This document shows, in pieces, positions 1 through 8,106 of a DNA stretch of 64,000 nucleotides. A program made the position numbers and the translations under genes. Each line of letters starts with the position of its first letter. Positions within the stretch are counted from its first letter, which is position 1. The DNA lies in NCBI GenBank assembly GCA_000024525.1, contig CP001769.1:6915001-6979000 (forward strand), written 5' to 3'. This DNA comes from Spirosoma linguale DSM 74 (GTDB lineage: Bacteria > Bacteroidota > Bacteroidia > Cytophagales > Spirosomataceae). The notes under the pieces were generated by a model that was not told the DNA's origin, ran no database searches, and saw only the letters and a program-made list of their open reading frames with translations.

Positions 1-340
1 GGCATGGGAGTGGAGTCACTTTATCCACGGTACAGAGACTGGCACAACAATCACCGAACTGATAAATGGCCAGGCTATTCAACGCACTATTTTCGGGGCT
101 AACCTTGTCGAAAATCAGTATGGACCACCTGCCTTCGCTGACCTGTTTTTCTTTATTACGGGTTTCCACGGAACGCACGTATTTAGTGGAGTGGTCCTGA
201 ATATCCTGATTTTCTATCGGGCATCAACTGGCCTTTATGAGCGTCGTGGCCATTATGAAATGGTTGAGAAAGTTGGTCTGTACTGGCACTTTGTTGATCT
301 GGTTTGGGTATTTGTCTTTACATTTTTCTATCTGGTTTAA
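1..340 (+). CDS. ctaE: Cytochrome c oxidase subunit III, C-terminal part (cut by window edge)
   Basis: The frame beginning at base 2 reads about 112 residues to a TAA at 338-340 with no start, so the gene enters from the left. It shows subunit III hallmarks: WSHFIHG, then FFFITGFHGTHVFSG in a transmembrane stretch, and a final YWHFVDLVWVFVF helix. Subunit III is a core membrane subunit of haem-copper oxidases. The next gene, subunit IV, starts 13 bp downstream, so this is the end of an oxidase structural operon whose subunits I and II should lie to the left. The identification is secure from the GFHGTHV and WHFVDLVW motifs. Confidence 0.93.
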   Translation, partial: AWEWSHFIHGTETGTTITELINGQAIQRTIFGANLVENQYGPPAFADLFFFITGFHGTHVFSGVVLNILIFYRASTGLYERRGHYEMVEKVGLYWHFVDLVWVFVFTFFYLV

Positions 341-352
341 TTGCCCTGAGTC

Positions 353-676
353 ATGTCTGATCATTCACACGGAACCCACGAGGTTGGTGAAATTCCACCA
401 GCAAATACAGGCCTTATCTGGCGCACCTTTTTTATTCTGTCGGCAATAACTGCCGTTGAATTTACCCTGGCTTACTTTATGAAGGCAGGAGGTTTGAGAA
501 CGTCGATCTTCGTAATCATGACGTTGATAAAAGCCTTCTACATTGTTGGTGAGTTTATGCACTTGAAGCACGAGGTTAAAAGCCTTATCTGGGCGATTGT
601 TATCCCGATTGTCTTTATCATCTGGTTGCTTGTAGCACTGTTAACTGAAGGCGGTTCTATTTTTCAATTACGATAA
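353..676 (+). CDS. ctaF: Cytochrome c oxidase subunit IV (caa3-type, CtaF-like)
   Basis: A 107-residue protein with a short polar, His-containing N-terminus (MSDHSHGTHEVGEIPPA) and three hydrophobic helices at about residues 22-42, 49-69 and 79-97. This is the normal size and topology of the small prokaryotic oxidase subunit IV, which stabilises the haem-copper oxidase in the membrane. The motif FMHLKHEVK between helices 2 and 3 is typical of the family. It lies 13 bp after subunit III and 3 bp before the SCO protein, so it is co-transcribed with both. Confidence 0.88.
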   Translation: MSDHSHGTHEVGEIPPANTGLIWRTFFILSAITAVEFTLAYFMKAGGLRTSIFVIMTLIKAFYIVGEFMHLKHEVKSLIWAIVIPIVFIIWLLVALLTEGGSIFQLR

Positions 677-679
677 CTA

Positions 680-1390
680 ATGACGGTTACTCGAAAAGCC
701 GGGATCCTGCTCACTACGTTGCTGGTCCCGGCTTTGCTGTATGTATTCCTTAGATTTGGAACACAGAATCACTATGTGCTGCCCCGCTATTTACCCAAGA
801 TCGACTCGACTAACGGCGAGCCTTTAATGGGTAAAGTTACCATGCCTGATGGTAGTCAGGAAACAGATACCATTTTTAACCAGATACCGCCCTTCAAACT
901 GATTGACCAGGATGGGAAAACGGTAGATCAGTCCATCGTAAAGAACAAAATCTACGTTGCTGATTTCTTCTTTACTAGGTGCGGAACTATATGTCCTCGG
1001 ATTTCATCTCAACTGACCCGTGTGCAGGACATTTTTCGTAAGAATCCAGACATCGTTTTTCTCTCGCACACAGTTGATCCGGAACACGACCGGCCCGAGC
1101 AGCTAAAGGCATATGCAACCAAGTATGAAGCTATTCCAGGGAAGTGGTATTTTCTGACGGGTGATAAAGCGGATATCTACGATCTGGCTATGCATGGCTA
1201 TTATTTGCCTACTGTAGATGCAGGCGTGAAAGAGGGTAAACCAGACGAAACTTTTATTCACAGCGAGAAGTTGGTATTGGTAGATAAACAGGGGATTGTC
1301 AGGGGGTTCTATGACGGGACGGACAAAGAAGACGTTGATCGTCTGGTTCTGGAAATCCGCATATTACTGGACATTTACAGCAAAGAATAA
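680..1390 (+). CDS. SCO1/SenC family copper chaperone for cytochrome oxidase
   Basis: A 236-residue protein with an N-terminal membrane anchor (about residues 8-25) and a periplasmic thioredoxin-like domain. The copper-binding set is complete: the CGTIC motif gives Cys101 and Cys105, and His194 lies in the FIHSEKLVLVD stretch. SCO proteins deliver copper to, or keep reduced, the CuA site of oxidase subunit II. It begins 3 bp after subunit IV and is followed 10 bp later by a DUF420 gene, the usual assembly module of Bacteroidota oxidase operons. Confidence 0.92.
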   Translation: MTVTRKAGILLTTLLVPALLYVFLRFGTQNHYVLPRYLPKIDSTNGEPLMGKVTMPDGSQETDTIFNQIPPFKLIDQDGKTVDQSIVKNKIYVADFFFTRCGTICPRISSQLTRVQDIFRKNPDIVFLSHTVDPEHDRPEQLKAYATKYEAIPGKWYFLTGDKADIYDLAMHGYYLPTVDAGVKEGKPDETFIHSEKLVLVDKQGIVRGFYDGTDKEDVDRLVLEIRILLDIYSKE

Positions 1391-1400
1391 TTAAGAACTT

Positions 1401-1943
1401 ATGGAAGCGTTGAAGCCCGTTCAGGAACAAAAAGCTAATCGGGTTATTAATGTGCTCTCGATAGCGATTCCCGTTGCCGTTGCCGTTTTGCTCGGTATTC
1501 GGCAAAAAATTGATTTAGGTAGCTGGACTACCATTTTGCCCCACTTAAATGCAGTAATAAATTCGCTAACGGCAATACTGCTGCTAATTGGATTTTACTT
1601 TATACGTCAGGGGAATATAGCGGCCCATAAACGGACTATGTTAATGGCATTTACACTGGGCTCCGTATTCCTAGTCAGTTACGTGCTCTATCATTTAACA
1701 AACCAGTCGACGCCATTTGGCGGTAAGGGGTGGATAAGACCGGTATATTACTTTTTGCTGGTATCTCATATCGTTCTCTCCATTGTTGTTGTTTGGTTTG
1801 TACTACGAGCCGTTTATTATGCATTAAGTGGTCAAATTGACAAACACAAACAAACTGTAAAGTACGCCTTCCCAATTTGGCTGTACGTGAGCATAACGGG
1901 TGTGATCGTCTATTTTTTGATTGAACCTTATTACATTTATTAA
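1401..1943 (+). CDS. DUF420 integral membrane protein, oxidase-associated
   Basis: A 180-residue protein with five predicted membrane helices. Conserved polar positions in or beside helices include His-Leu-Asn-Ala (about residue 48), AAHKR (about 74-78), YHLTNQ and SHIVLS. This matches DUF420, a family repeatedly found in oxidase operons; Bacillus CtaM, needed for oxidase maturation, belongs to this group. Its position just after the SCO gene supports an assembly role, but the exact function here is inferred from context. Confidence 0.85.
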   Translation: MEALKPVQEQKANRVINVLSIAIPVAVAVLLGIRQKIDLGSWTTILPHLNAVINSLTAILLLIGFYFIRQGNIAAHKRTMLMAFTLGSVFLVSYVLYHLTNQSTPFGGKGWIRPVYYFLLVSHIVLSIVVVWFVLRAVYYALSGQIDKHKQTVKYAFPIWLYVSITGVIVYFLIEPYYIY

Positions 1944-1956
1944 CACGGAAAAGATC

Positions 1957-2232
1957 ATGAGAACCTGGAAAGTGTGGCTCGTCATTGTAATTCTGTTAGC
2001 GGTTTCGCCCGAGTTAATGGCTCAGTGTGCAATGTGCCGGGGCACTGTTGAAAGTACCGTCAGTAATGGTCGTAGCGTTGTTGCTTCTAACCTGAACCTG
2101 GGGATTGTCTATTTATTAATGATTCCGTATCTGATAGTAGCGTCAATTACTTATTTGTGGTATCGGAACAGTAAACGTGAGTATGGAAGACGTCTCGAAA
2201 TCGCAGGCCGCGTTAAAAGGGCTTTGTCCTAG
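1957..2232 (+). CDS. Small exported membrane protein with a CxxC motif, unknown function
   Basis: About 92 residues from the ATG at 1957; an upstream in-frame TTG at 1921 would put polar residues in front of a good signal peptide. The signal sequence (TWKVWLVIVILLAVSPELMAQ) is followed immediately by CAMCRG, a CxxC pair at the mature N-terminus, and then a second helix ending in a basic tail. Its place between DUF420 and DUF983 in an oxidase operon suggests a redox or metal role outside the membrane, which is inference. It overlaps the next gene by 50 bp. Confidence 0.7.
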   Translation: MRTWKVWLVIVILLAVSPELMAQCAMCRGTVESTVSNGRSVVASNLNLGIVYLLMIPYLIVASITYLWYRNSKREYGRRLEIAGRVKRALS

Positions 2233-2560
2233 GTGCAGACAAGGTAAAATATTTAAAAAGCCTTTCTATTCGCCCACTGGCTTTGATGAGATGTACGAGT
2301 TGTGCCCTCATTGCGGACTACGTTATGAAATTGAACCCGGTTATTTTATCGGTGCCATGTACGTAAGTTATGCCATATCTGGTGGGGTTGCGCTAGTTTT
2401 GGGCTTTTTAATATTTTATTTAGGTGGCGATCCGGATGGATGGGTGTATGCCAGCATCATAGCGCCAGTCATGATTGTGATTGCGCCGGTTAACTTCCGA
2501 ATATCACGAGTTATCTGGCTTCATTATGTTGCCGGCATCAAATACATAAAAGGGCTGTAA
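2183..2560 (+). CDS. DUF983 zinc-ribbon membrane protein
   Basis: About 125 residues starting at ATG 2183 (a GTG at 2177 is also possible). The N-terminal half carries two Cys pairs, CPRC and CPHC, forming a probable zinc ribbon, then two membrane helices (YVSYAISGGVALVLGFLIF and a second near VYASIIAPVMIVIAPVNF). This is the DUF983 family, common next to oxidase genes in Bacteroidota and Proteobacteria and without a settled function. The start lies inside the preceding gene, so translation may be coupled. The stop codon sits in the loop of the terminator hairpin that ends the operon. Confidence 0.85.
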   Translation: MEDVSKSQAALKGLCPRCRQGKIFKKPFYSPTGFDEMYELCPHCGLRYEIEPGYFIGAMYVSYAISGGVALVLGFLIFYLGGDPDGWVYASIIAPVMIVIAPVNFRISRVIWLHYVAGIKYIKGL

Positions 2561-2574
2561 GGCCCTTTTTTTAT
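2548..2574 (+). terminator. Intrinsic terminator of the oxidase operon
   Basis: An 8-bp stem, AAAAGGGC at 2548-2555 pairing with GCCCTTTT at 2562-2569, with a 6-nt loop that holds the DUF983 stop codon, followed by a T-run to about 2572. A 100-bp gap with no gene follows before the sigma factor gene. Confidence 0.75.
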
Positions 2575-2670
2575 TGTCCGAAAAAATAATGATGACTTGA
2601 TAACTATTTTTTTTAGCCTCATGCAACCAGCCTCTCCTAACTTGCATCTACTCAATGAACCTGAACGAAT

Positions 2671-3270
2671 ATGCTTCGACTTATACCGTTTTTTACAACA
2701 GAAGCTAAGCTGATTGGAGCGCTGAAACGGGGCGAAAGCCGCGCGCACAAGGTCATCTATGAACGGTATGCCGGTAAAATGCTAGCTGTTTGTACGCGTT
2801 ATTGTGCAAACAGAGCTGATGCAGAAGAAGTGATGCTGGACGGCTTTATGAAAGTTTTTGAGAAAATAGAGCAGTTTAGAGAGGATGGTAGTTTTGAAGG
2901 GTGGATCAGACGTATTATGGTGACAGAATCGTTGATGTTCCTGCGGAAAGCAAAACAATGGCGACAGGAAGTATCCCTTGACGAAGTGATCGTTGAGCCG
3001 GACTACGAGTGGGCCGATACCGCTGTGAATGAAAACGATTTGTTACGGATGGTGAATCAAATGCCCGATGGCTATCGTACTGTGTTTAACCTTTATGCAA
3101 TTGAGGGGTACTCACACGCTGAAATAGCAGAAATGCTTGGCATTTCGGAGGGGACGTCAAAGTCTCAACTGAGTCGTGCGCGGCTGTTACTGCAAACGAA
3201 TTTAAAGAAATTGGAACAGGAAACTCGGTCTGAACCCTATGAAAAAGCATACAGAAAAGCCGCCAGTTGA
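2671..3270 (+). CDS. ECF-type RNA polymerase sigma factor
   Basis: A 199-residue sigma-70 family protein with region 2 at about residues 25-95 (DAEEVMLDGFMKVFEKIEQF) and region 4 at about 125-180, with the helix-turn-helix YSHAEIAEMLGISEGTSKSQ followed by LSRAR. No regions 1 or 3 are present, which is the ECF layout. The next gene overlaps its last 32 bp and encodes a one-helix membrane protein, the usual place for an anti-sigma factor, and a barrel-like protein follows. Together they look like an envelope-sensing cassette. Confidence 0.9.
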   Translation: MLRLIPFFTTEAKLIGALKRGESRAHKVIYERYAGKMLAVCTRYCANRADAEEVMLDGFMKVFEKIEQFREDGSFEGWIRRIMVTESLMFLRKAKQWRQEVSLDEVIVEPDYEWADTAVNENDLLRMVNQMPDGYRTVFNLYAIEGYSHAEIAEMLGISEGTSKSQLSRARLLLQTNLKKLEQETRSEPYEKAYRKAAS

Positions 3271-4162
3271 CGATTTGTTTGCCCGTAAGCTGGGTAACAT
3301 GTCGCTGCCGCCCAGTGCCGATGGCTTTGCGCGGTTACAGGCGCGTATGAATCAGCAGAAACCGGAACCCAGGCTGGTCTTTTGGCGGAACCCGATTGTG
3401 CAACCCTATATGGCAGCAGCGGCCTGCCTGGCACTGGTTTGCCTGTTTGGGTGGCTCTATTGGCCATCCGGGCCTGATAGTAAGCCGGGGCATAACGAGC
3501 TGGCAGTAAACAAAAAAAGCGCTGAACAGAAGGGTGTACAGGCTCAGCACGCATCGGCCAATCAGCCAGAGACCAAGAAAGTCGTTGAAGCCCCAGCTGG
3601 ACTGGAGTCTATCACAAACTCGGAACAGGTTGCCAGTACGAATAAAGCAGTCAAAGAAAAAAGAGAAAATCTGGTTTCGAGAACCCCACAGGGCGCCAAC
3701 GCAGCGGATATTGAACTGTCAGGAATGAAGCAAATAGAGAGCGAACCAGTAATTGCCCAGACAAAAACTGTTGAAAACAGAGGAAACGTTACAAACCCGG
3801 TTTCGATCAACGTAACCCCAATGGAAACGGCAAAAGCTGACCATGTTGCAGAGGTTAAAGCTGTGGCTAAACCCGCCCCATCTGTTGAACGTGTTCTGGA
3901 AGTAACCATTGCCGAGCCTCAGACGCTGCTTGCAGCCCGCCAGGAAGCAAAAGCCATTGTTGAAGAAAAAGCAGTAATAGCCCAGAATGATAAGGCAGAG
4001 AAAGAAACAAAGGCAAGTCTGTGGCAACAGGTGAAGCGCATTAAACAAGGGGAAATATTTGCCCGCCAGGACGATATAACTAACGAAGATCGTAGCTTGC
4101 TCGGGCGGGCGTATAGTGGCTTAAAACATAGTTTAGATAAAGAGAAAGCAGCGAAGCAATGA
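3239..4162 (+). CDS. Single-pass membrane protein, possible anti-sigma factor
   Basis: A 307-residue protein that I do not recognise as a named family. About 55 soluble N-terminal residues precede one membrane helix (YMAAAACLALVCLFGWLYW, about 59-77), followed by a long low-complexity Ala/Lys/Glu/Val-rich region and a C-terminal segment with LWQQVKRIKQGE. The N-in, one-helix layout and the 32-bp overlap with the ECF sigma gene fit an anti-sigma factor; no zinc-binding HxxxCxxC signature is visible, so this is positional inference. It overlaps the next gene by 4 bp. Confidence 0.6.
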   Translation: MKKHTEKPPVDDLFARKLGNMSLPPSADGFARLQARMNQQKPEPRLVFWRNPIVQPYMAAAACLALVCLFGWLYWPSGPDSKPGHNELAVNKKSAEQKGVQAQHASANQPETKKVVEAPAGLESITNSEQVASTNKAVKEKRENLVSRTPQGANAADIELSGMKQIESEPVIAQTKTVENRGNVTNPVSINVTPMETAKADHVAEVKAVAKPAPSVERVLEVTIAEPQTLLAARQEAKAIVEEKAVIAQNDKAEKETKASLWQQVKRIKQGEIFARQDDITNEDRSLLGRAYSGLKHSLDKEKAAKQ

Positions 4163-5184
4163 CCAAACGAATACATATACTACTTTGTCTCATGCTGGCA
4201 TTTCCAATGTTTGCCAGTGCTGAGAATTTGGCTACTCATCCGGCCGATTCGCTGGTGATTCGGTTTGCCAACCGGACTCGCCTTGTTATCTATGCGCCCA
4301 ACAAGGCTGCTATCCAGGCTTTGTCAAGTTACGACCTGAACAAAATTGTCCGGGAAATGGGCATGAAACTCGATTCGGTACCGGACGGGAAAACCGCTAT
4401 TTCGAAAGATGGCGGACAGTTTCTGAAAGACACTGTTCTTGTGGTGACAAAAAAGAAAGACGGTGTAACCATTGTTATAAACAATACGGAGGATACACTC
4501 AGAAACGGATCAAAACAAACAGATAAGCAAGACCGGGACTACCAAAATGCCAAACGCCGTAAGAATGATCGAAACAGAAGCAGCTTTGATTATGGTTTAA
4601 GCATTGGTCTCAATAACTTCATCCAACAGAGTTCAAGTCCCGCTTATCCCGAAGATAGTTATGATCTTCGGCCAATAGGATCGCGATATGTGGCGTTGTC
4701 GATGGGCGCAATGCCAACGATTATTCGTGGTAAATACGCGTCGCTGAAGCTATATTACGGCGTTGAGGTTGCCTGGAATAACTTCATGTTCGAAGGGAAC
4801 AACATCGCCGAAAAGACCCCAACGGGGGTAGCCTTCCCGGATGCCGGTCGTGATCTGCAAAAAAGTAAATTGACGGTCGCCACCATTGGCATACCAGTAG
4901 TACCAAGAGTGACGTTCTACAACAGCGACGGCCGGAAAATTTGCCATCTCGGAGTAGGAGGCTATGTGAATTATCGGCTGGACAGCTACCGGAAAATAAA
5001 AGAAGCCAATGGCAGCAAAGACCGTCGTCACTCCGATTATTATCTGAACAATTACCGCTACGGTCTTATGGCGCACCTGGGTCTGCGAAGCCTCGACTTC
5101 TTCGTGAAATATGATTTAAGTCCACTTTTTCAGACCGACAAAGGCCCGGATGTTGGGACGCTTACCTTCGGAATCGGTTTTTAA
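4159..5184 (+). CDS. Secreted protein with C-terminal outer-membrane beta-barrel-like domain
   Basis: 341 residues with a signal peptide (ILLCLMLAFPMFASA). Residues about 25-120 form a polar globular part. A basic, Asp-rich linker (about 120-145) precedes roughly 190 residues of alternating aromatic/polar strands (FDYGLSIGLNN, YASLKLYYGVEVAW, LGVGGYVNYRLDSY) ending in Phe (TLTFGIGF), as in PorT/OmpW-like barrels. It is the third gene of the sigma-factor cassette (ATGA overlap), so it may be the envelope component sensed or controlled by that system. The specific role is unknown. Confidence 0.65.
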   Translation: MTKRIHILLCLMLAFPMFASAENLATHPADSLVIRFANRTRLVIYAPNKAAIQALSSYDLNKIVREMGMKLDSVPDGKTAISKDGGQFLKDTVLVVTKKKDGVTIVINNTEDTLRNGSKQTDKQDRDYQNAKRRKNDRNRSSFDYGLSIGLNNFIQQSSSPAYPEDSYDLRPIGSRYVALSMGAMPTIIRGKYASLKLYYGVEVAWNNFMFEGNNIAEKTPTGVAFPDAGRDLQKSKLTVATIGIPVVPRVTFYNSDGRKICHLGVGGYVNYRLDSYRKIKEANGSKDRRHSDYYLNNYRYGLMAHLGLRSLDFFVKYDLSPLFQTDKGPDVGTLTFGIGF

Positions 5185-5187
5185 GCT

Positions 5188-6018
5188 ATGCCGGATAAAA
5201 CAATTACCATTCTTGGCTGTGGCTGGCTTGGATTACCACTCGGTAGGGCTCTTGCGACAGGAGGTTTCCAGGTGAAAGGAAGTACCACAACACCAGAAAA
5301 GCTTACCAGACTTGAACAGGCGTCTATAGAAGGACACCTGCTTCGATTGAATCCTGAACCGGAAGGTGAGTTGAGTATACTTCTGCAAGCTGATGTACTA
5401 GTAATCGATATTCCGCCCAGAGCCGGTAAACAAGGCGATGACTTCCATCCTGCTCAGATTAACCATCTGGCTAATGCCATTCGGCAATCATCGATAAAGC
5501 ATGTTATATATGTAAGCTCTACATCGGTCTATCCCGAATTGAACCGGGTAGCTGTGGAGGAGGATGTTCAAGAGCCGGAGCAATCGGCTTCTCCGGCTTT
5601 AGTACAGGCAGAGCAATATGTGCAACGTTTAGCACCCGACCGATTGGTTACCATCGTTCGGTGCGGTGGATTGATGGGTTACGATCGTATACCCGGCAAA
5701 TACGTTGCAGGACGCACTGTTGATAGTGGAGCGGTACCTGTTAACTATCTGCACCGAAATGATGCTGTAGGCCTTTTAAAAGCGATTATAACGCAATCCC
5801 TGACTGGAGTTTATAATGCCGTTTCTCCCGAACACCCAACGCGGGAGGCTATCTACCGCAAAAGCTGTGCAGATTTTGGTTACGCACTGCCAACCTTCAT
5901 TGATCCGGTAAGCCCGGTACCATACAAAGTGATTTCACCAGAAAAAATCATTTCCGACACGGGCTACCTGTTCCAGTATCCAAACCCATTGAGTTTTTTA
6001 TATAGCTCAGGAGCGTAG
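5188..6018 (+). CDS. NAD(P)-binding SDR-type epimerase/reductase (YeeZ-like)
   Basis: A 276-residue Rossmann protein. The nucleotide-binding motif GCGWLGLPLG is at about residues 10-19, VLVIDIPPR follows in the next beta strand, and VIYVSSTSVYP marks the extended-SDR active-site strand. The classical YxxxK pair is not obvious after the SSTSVYP strand, where ALVQAEQYV stands instead, so it belongs to the atypical YeeZ-type group whose reaction is not established. It starts 3 bp after the barrel gene and overlaps the convergent glycosyltransferase by 12 bp. Confidence 0.75.
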   Translation: MPDKTITILGCGWLGLPLGRALATGGFQVKGSTTTPEKLTRLEQASIEGHLLRLNPEPEGELSILLQADVLVIDIPPRAGKQGDDFHPAQINHLANAIRQSSIKHVIYVSSTSVYPELNRVAVEEDVQEPEQSASPALVQAEQYVQRLAPDRLVTIVRCGGLMGYDRIPGKYVAGRTVDSGAVPVNYLHRNDAVGLLKAIITQSLTGVYNAVSPEHPTREAIYRKSCADFGYALPTFIDPVSPVPYKVISPEKIISDTGYLFQYPNPLSFLYSSGA

Positions 6019-7155
6019 CAGATGCCGCACGCGCGGCCAAAAAAAGCCACCCGACGGTTTACTGGTGGGCGTAACTGCCCGGTTTAGCGCGGCCAAAAAC
6101 ATAAAGTAGCCCCGTGCGTGCCAAGCCCGGAATCGCTCACTCAACTGGGTGTCGTACTCAGGCAGAAATTCCGACAGCTTGTTCAGATCGAACGTATCCG
6201 AGGCAATCCCAACACCCGCCCGCTGTCCATCAATGGCGTTACAAGCCTGCTCGAAGTGATTCGGTTGCGGAATCATCAAAGCTGGTTTTCCCAGATAAGC
6301 TGCTTCACAAACGGATTCGAAGCCAGCCGTGGTGACAATCGCTTTGCAGCGAGCCATAAACTCCAGAAATCGTTTGCCATCTATCGCATGATAGGTAAGC
6401 GTATCGTCAATAACCTGATTTGGCCCGGTTGCATCTGCGTGAAAAGCATCCATCTTTTGTGCCGGATGTTGCTGATGCGCTTTCTGTAACTCAACTTTCA
6501 GGCCAGGCTGAGTTACGTAAGCCAGTAGGAAATCAGCAGAGAACGTTGGTGTAAGTTCTGTAACCTCCTGACGAAGCAACGGAGGAACCACCCGCAGCCG
6601 CTCACGCGGTTCGTCGGCCTGCTCATCAAATGAAAGCGCCAGCAATTCCTTAGCGCCAAAACAAGTTAGCCGGGTGTTTACTTTAAACGCCTGTTCATAA
6701 AACCATTGGCCTTTGGGGCGCTGAAAATTAGGATGAAATGCCATGTACTGATGCGCAATACAGACCATCGGTACAGAAGGGCACAAAAGGGCATAGGTCA
6801 TTCCGCCCAACATTTCATAGAAGTTAACAACTACGTCGGGGCGCTCAGTCTCAATATGATCGCGTACTTGTTGTAAACTACGCCAGAATGGCTTCATCGT
6901 TTTAAGTGCCAGCAAAGTAGTCTTAAACGGGTCCAGTGCATTGGTGCCTGCATTATAAACAAGGCCCGGGCTAAATATGGGTAGGATAGGCGCTGTGAAC
7001 TTCTCTGTAAAAAAACCAGGAACGCTTCGCTCAGTCGTAACGCCAACAATGGCACCAATCACTTCATGACCAGCCATCTGTAAAATCTGGGCCAGCGACA
7101 GAGCCTGTGTTAAATGACCCCGACCTTCGCCTTGCACTAAAAATAAAACGCGCAT
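6007..7155 (-). CDS. Glycosyltransferase, MurG/GtrB-like fold
   Basis: A 382-residue GT-B-type protein. The N-terminus MRVLFLVQGEGRGHLTQALS is the glycine-rich donor loop typical of the glycosyltransferases related to MurG and to archaeal MJ1255. The C-terminal half has AIVTTAGFESVCEAAYLGKPALMIP, the family's nucleotide-sugar pocket with a conserved Glu. The acceptor cannot be read from sequence. It lies 10 bp downstream of the LpxH-like phosphatase gene on the same strand, so it may act on a lipid or cell-envelope precursor. Confidence 0.8.
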   Translation of the reverse strand: MRVLFLVQGEGRGHLTQALSLAQILQMAGHEVIGAIVGVTTERSVPGFFTEKFTAPILPIFSPGLVYNAGTNALDPFKTTLLALKTMKPFWRSLQQVRDHIETERPDVVVNFYEMLGGMTYALLCPSVPMVCIAHQYMAFHPNFQRPKGQWFYEQAFKVNTRLTCFGAKELLALSFDEQADEPRERLRVVPPLLRQEVTELTPTFSADFLLAYVTQPGLKVELQKAHQQHPAQKMDAFHADATGPNQVIDDTLTYHAIDGKRFLEFMARCKAIVTTAGFESVCEAAYLGKPALMIPQPNHFEQACNAIDGQRAGVGIASDTFDLNKLSEFLPEYDTQLSERFRAWHARGYFMFLAALNRAVTPTSKPSGGFFWPRVRHLLRS

Positions 7156-7165
7156 GATAAGAGAA

Positions 7166-7993
7166 TTAATTTATCTGAACGGATTTGCTGCTCTGAACGG
7201 GTTGACTATTCACATTAGTAGGACTGGCTTCCGGGCCATCGTCGCTTAAATCGCAGGTGTAGTACACCAGGCTCCAGTTGCCGGTATGATCTTCGACTAA
7301 AGCGCTGAGGGATTCAACCCAGTCGCCGGAATTCATGTAAATGACGCCATCGAATTCTCGGATGGCTGGCTGGTGAATATGGCCGCAAATAACGCCGTCG
7401 CAATGACGGGCGCGGGCTAGTTCGGTTAGCTTCTGTTCGTAGTCGGAGATGTAGCTAACGGCTTTTTTAATGCGGGATTTTATCTCTTGAGAAAGCGAAT
7501 AGTAGGGTAGTCCCCGCCAGGTGCGGTAATGATTGTAAAATTTATTCACCCATAACAGAAAGGTGTAGCCAATGTCGCCCAGGTAAGCCAGCCACTTCAT
7601 TTGCGAGGTAATGGAATCAAATACATCGCCGTGGGTAACGTAAAACTTTTGGGTACCGGAAGCCAGGGTATAATCTTTCCGAATCGAAAAGTTTCTGCCT
7701 ACTTTGAGCGGCATCACCTGATCGAGAAAGTCGTCGTGGTTGCCTCGCAGATAGATAACTTTCGTATCGTAATGAACGATTTGCTTTAAAACCGTTTTAA
7801 AAAAAGCGGTATGTTTCTTTTTCCAGGTACCGTACTGCTTCAGCTGCCAACCGTCAATGATGTCGCCATTGAGAATAAGTTTTTGACAGGAGTAATTACG
7901 CAAAAACTCAGTAGCCTCTTTGGCCTTCGACCCGGCGGTGCCCAGGTGAATGTCCGACATAACAATTGTGCGGAAGTGCGTACTTGATTTCAT
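7166..7993 (-). CDS. UDP-2,3-diacylglucosamine diphosphatase-like metallophosphoesterase
   Basis: A 275-residue calcineurin-like phosphoesterase with the full metal set: DIHLG (Asp14, His16), GDIID (Asp44), GNHDD (Asn85, His86), THGD and the C-terminal GHIH. Length and motif spacing fit the LpxH-like group that hydrolyses UDP-2,3-diacylglucosamine in lipid A synthesis; Bacteroidota carry several paralogues and this may be one with a different phosphoester substrate. It is followed 10 bp later by a glycosyltransferase. The last 30 residues are polar and poorly conserved in character. Confidence 0.8.
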   Translation of the reverse strand: MKSSTHFRTIVMSDIHLGTAGSKAKEATEFLRNYSCQKLILNGDIIDGWQLKQYGTWKKKHTAFFKTVLKQIVHYDTKVIYLRGNHDDFLDQVMPLKVGRNFSIRKDYTLASGTQKFYVTHGDVFDSITSQMKWLAYLGDIGYTFLLWVNKFYNHYRTWRGLPYYSLSQEIKSRIKKAVSYISDYEQKLTELARARHCDGVICGHIHQPAIREFDGVIYMNSGDWVESLSALVEDHTGNWSLVYYTCDLSDDGPEASPTNVNSQPVQSSKSVQIN

Positions 7994-8106
7994 GAACGAA
8001 ACTACTATTCATGAATGAATTAGGGTTTACCGAAATGTTACCAAATTGACAAGCTTATAACGCTGTTAAACAGATGCTTAACATAGACTTAACACAATAA
8101 GAATAA

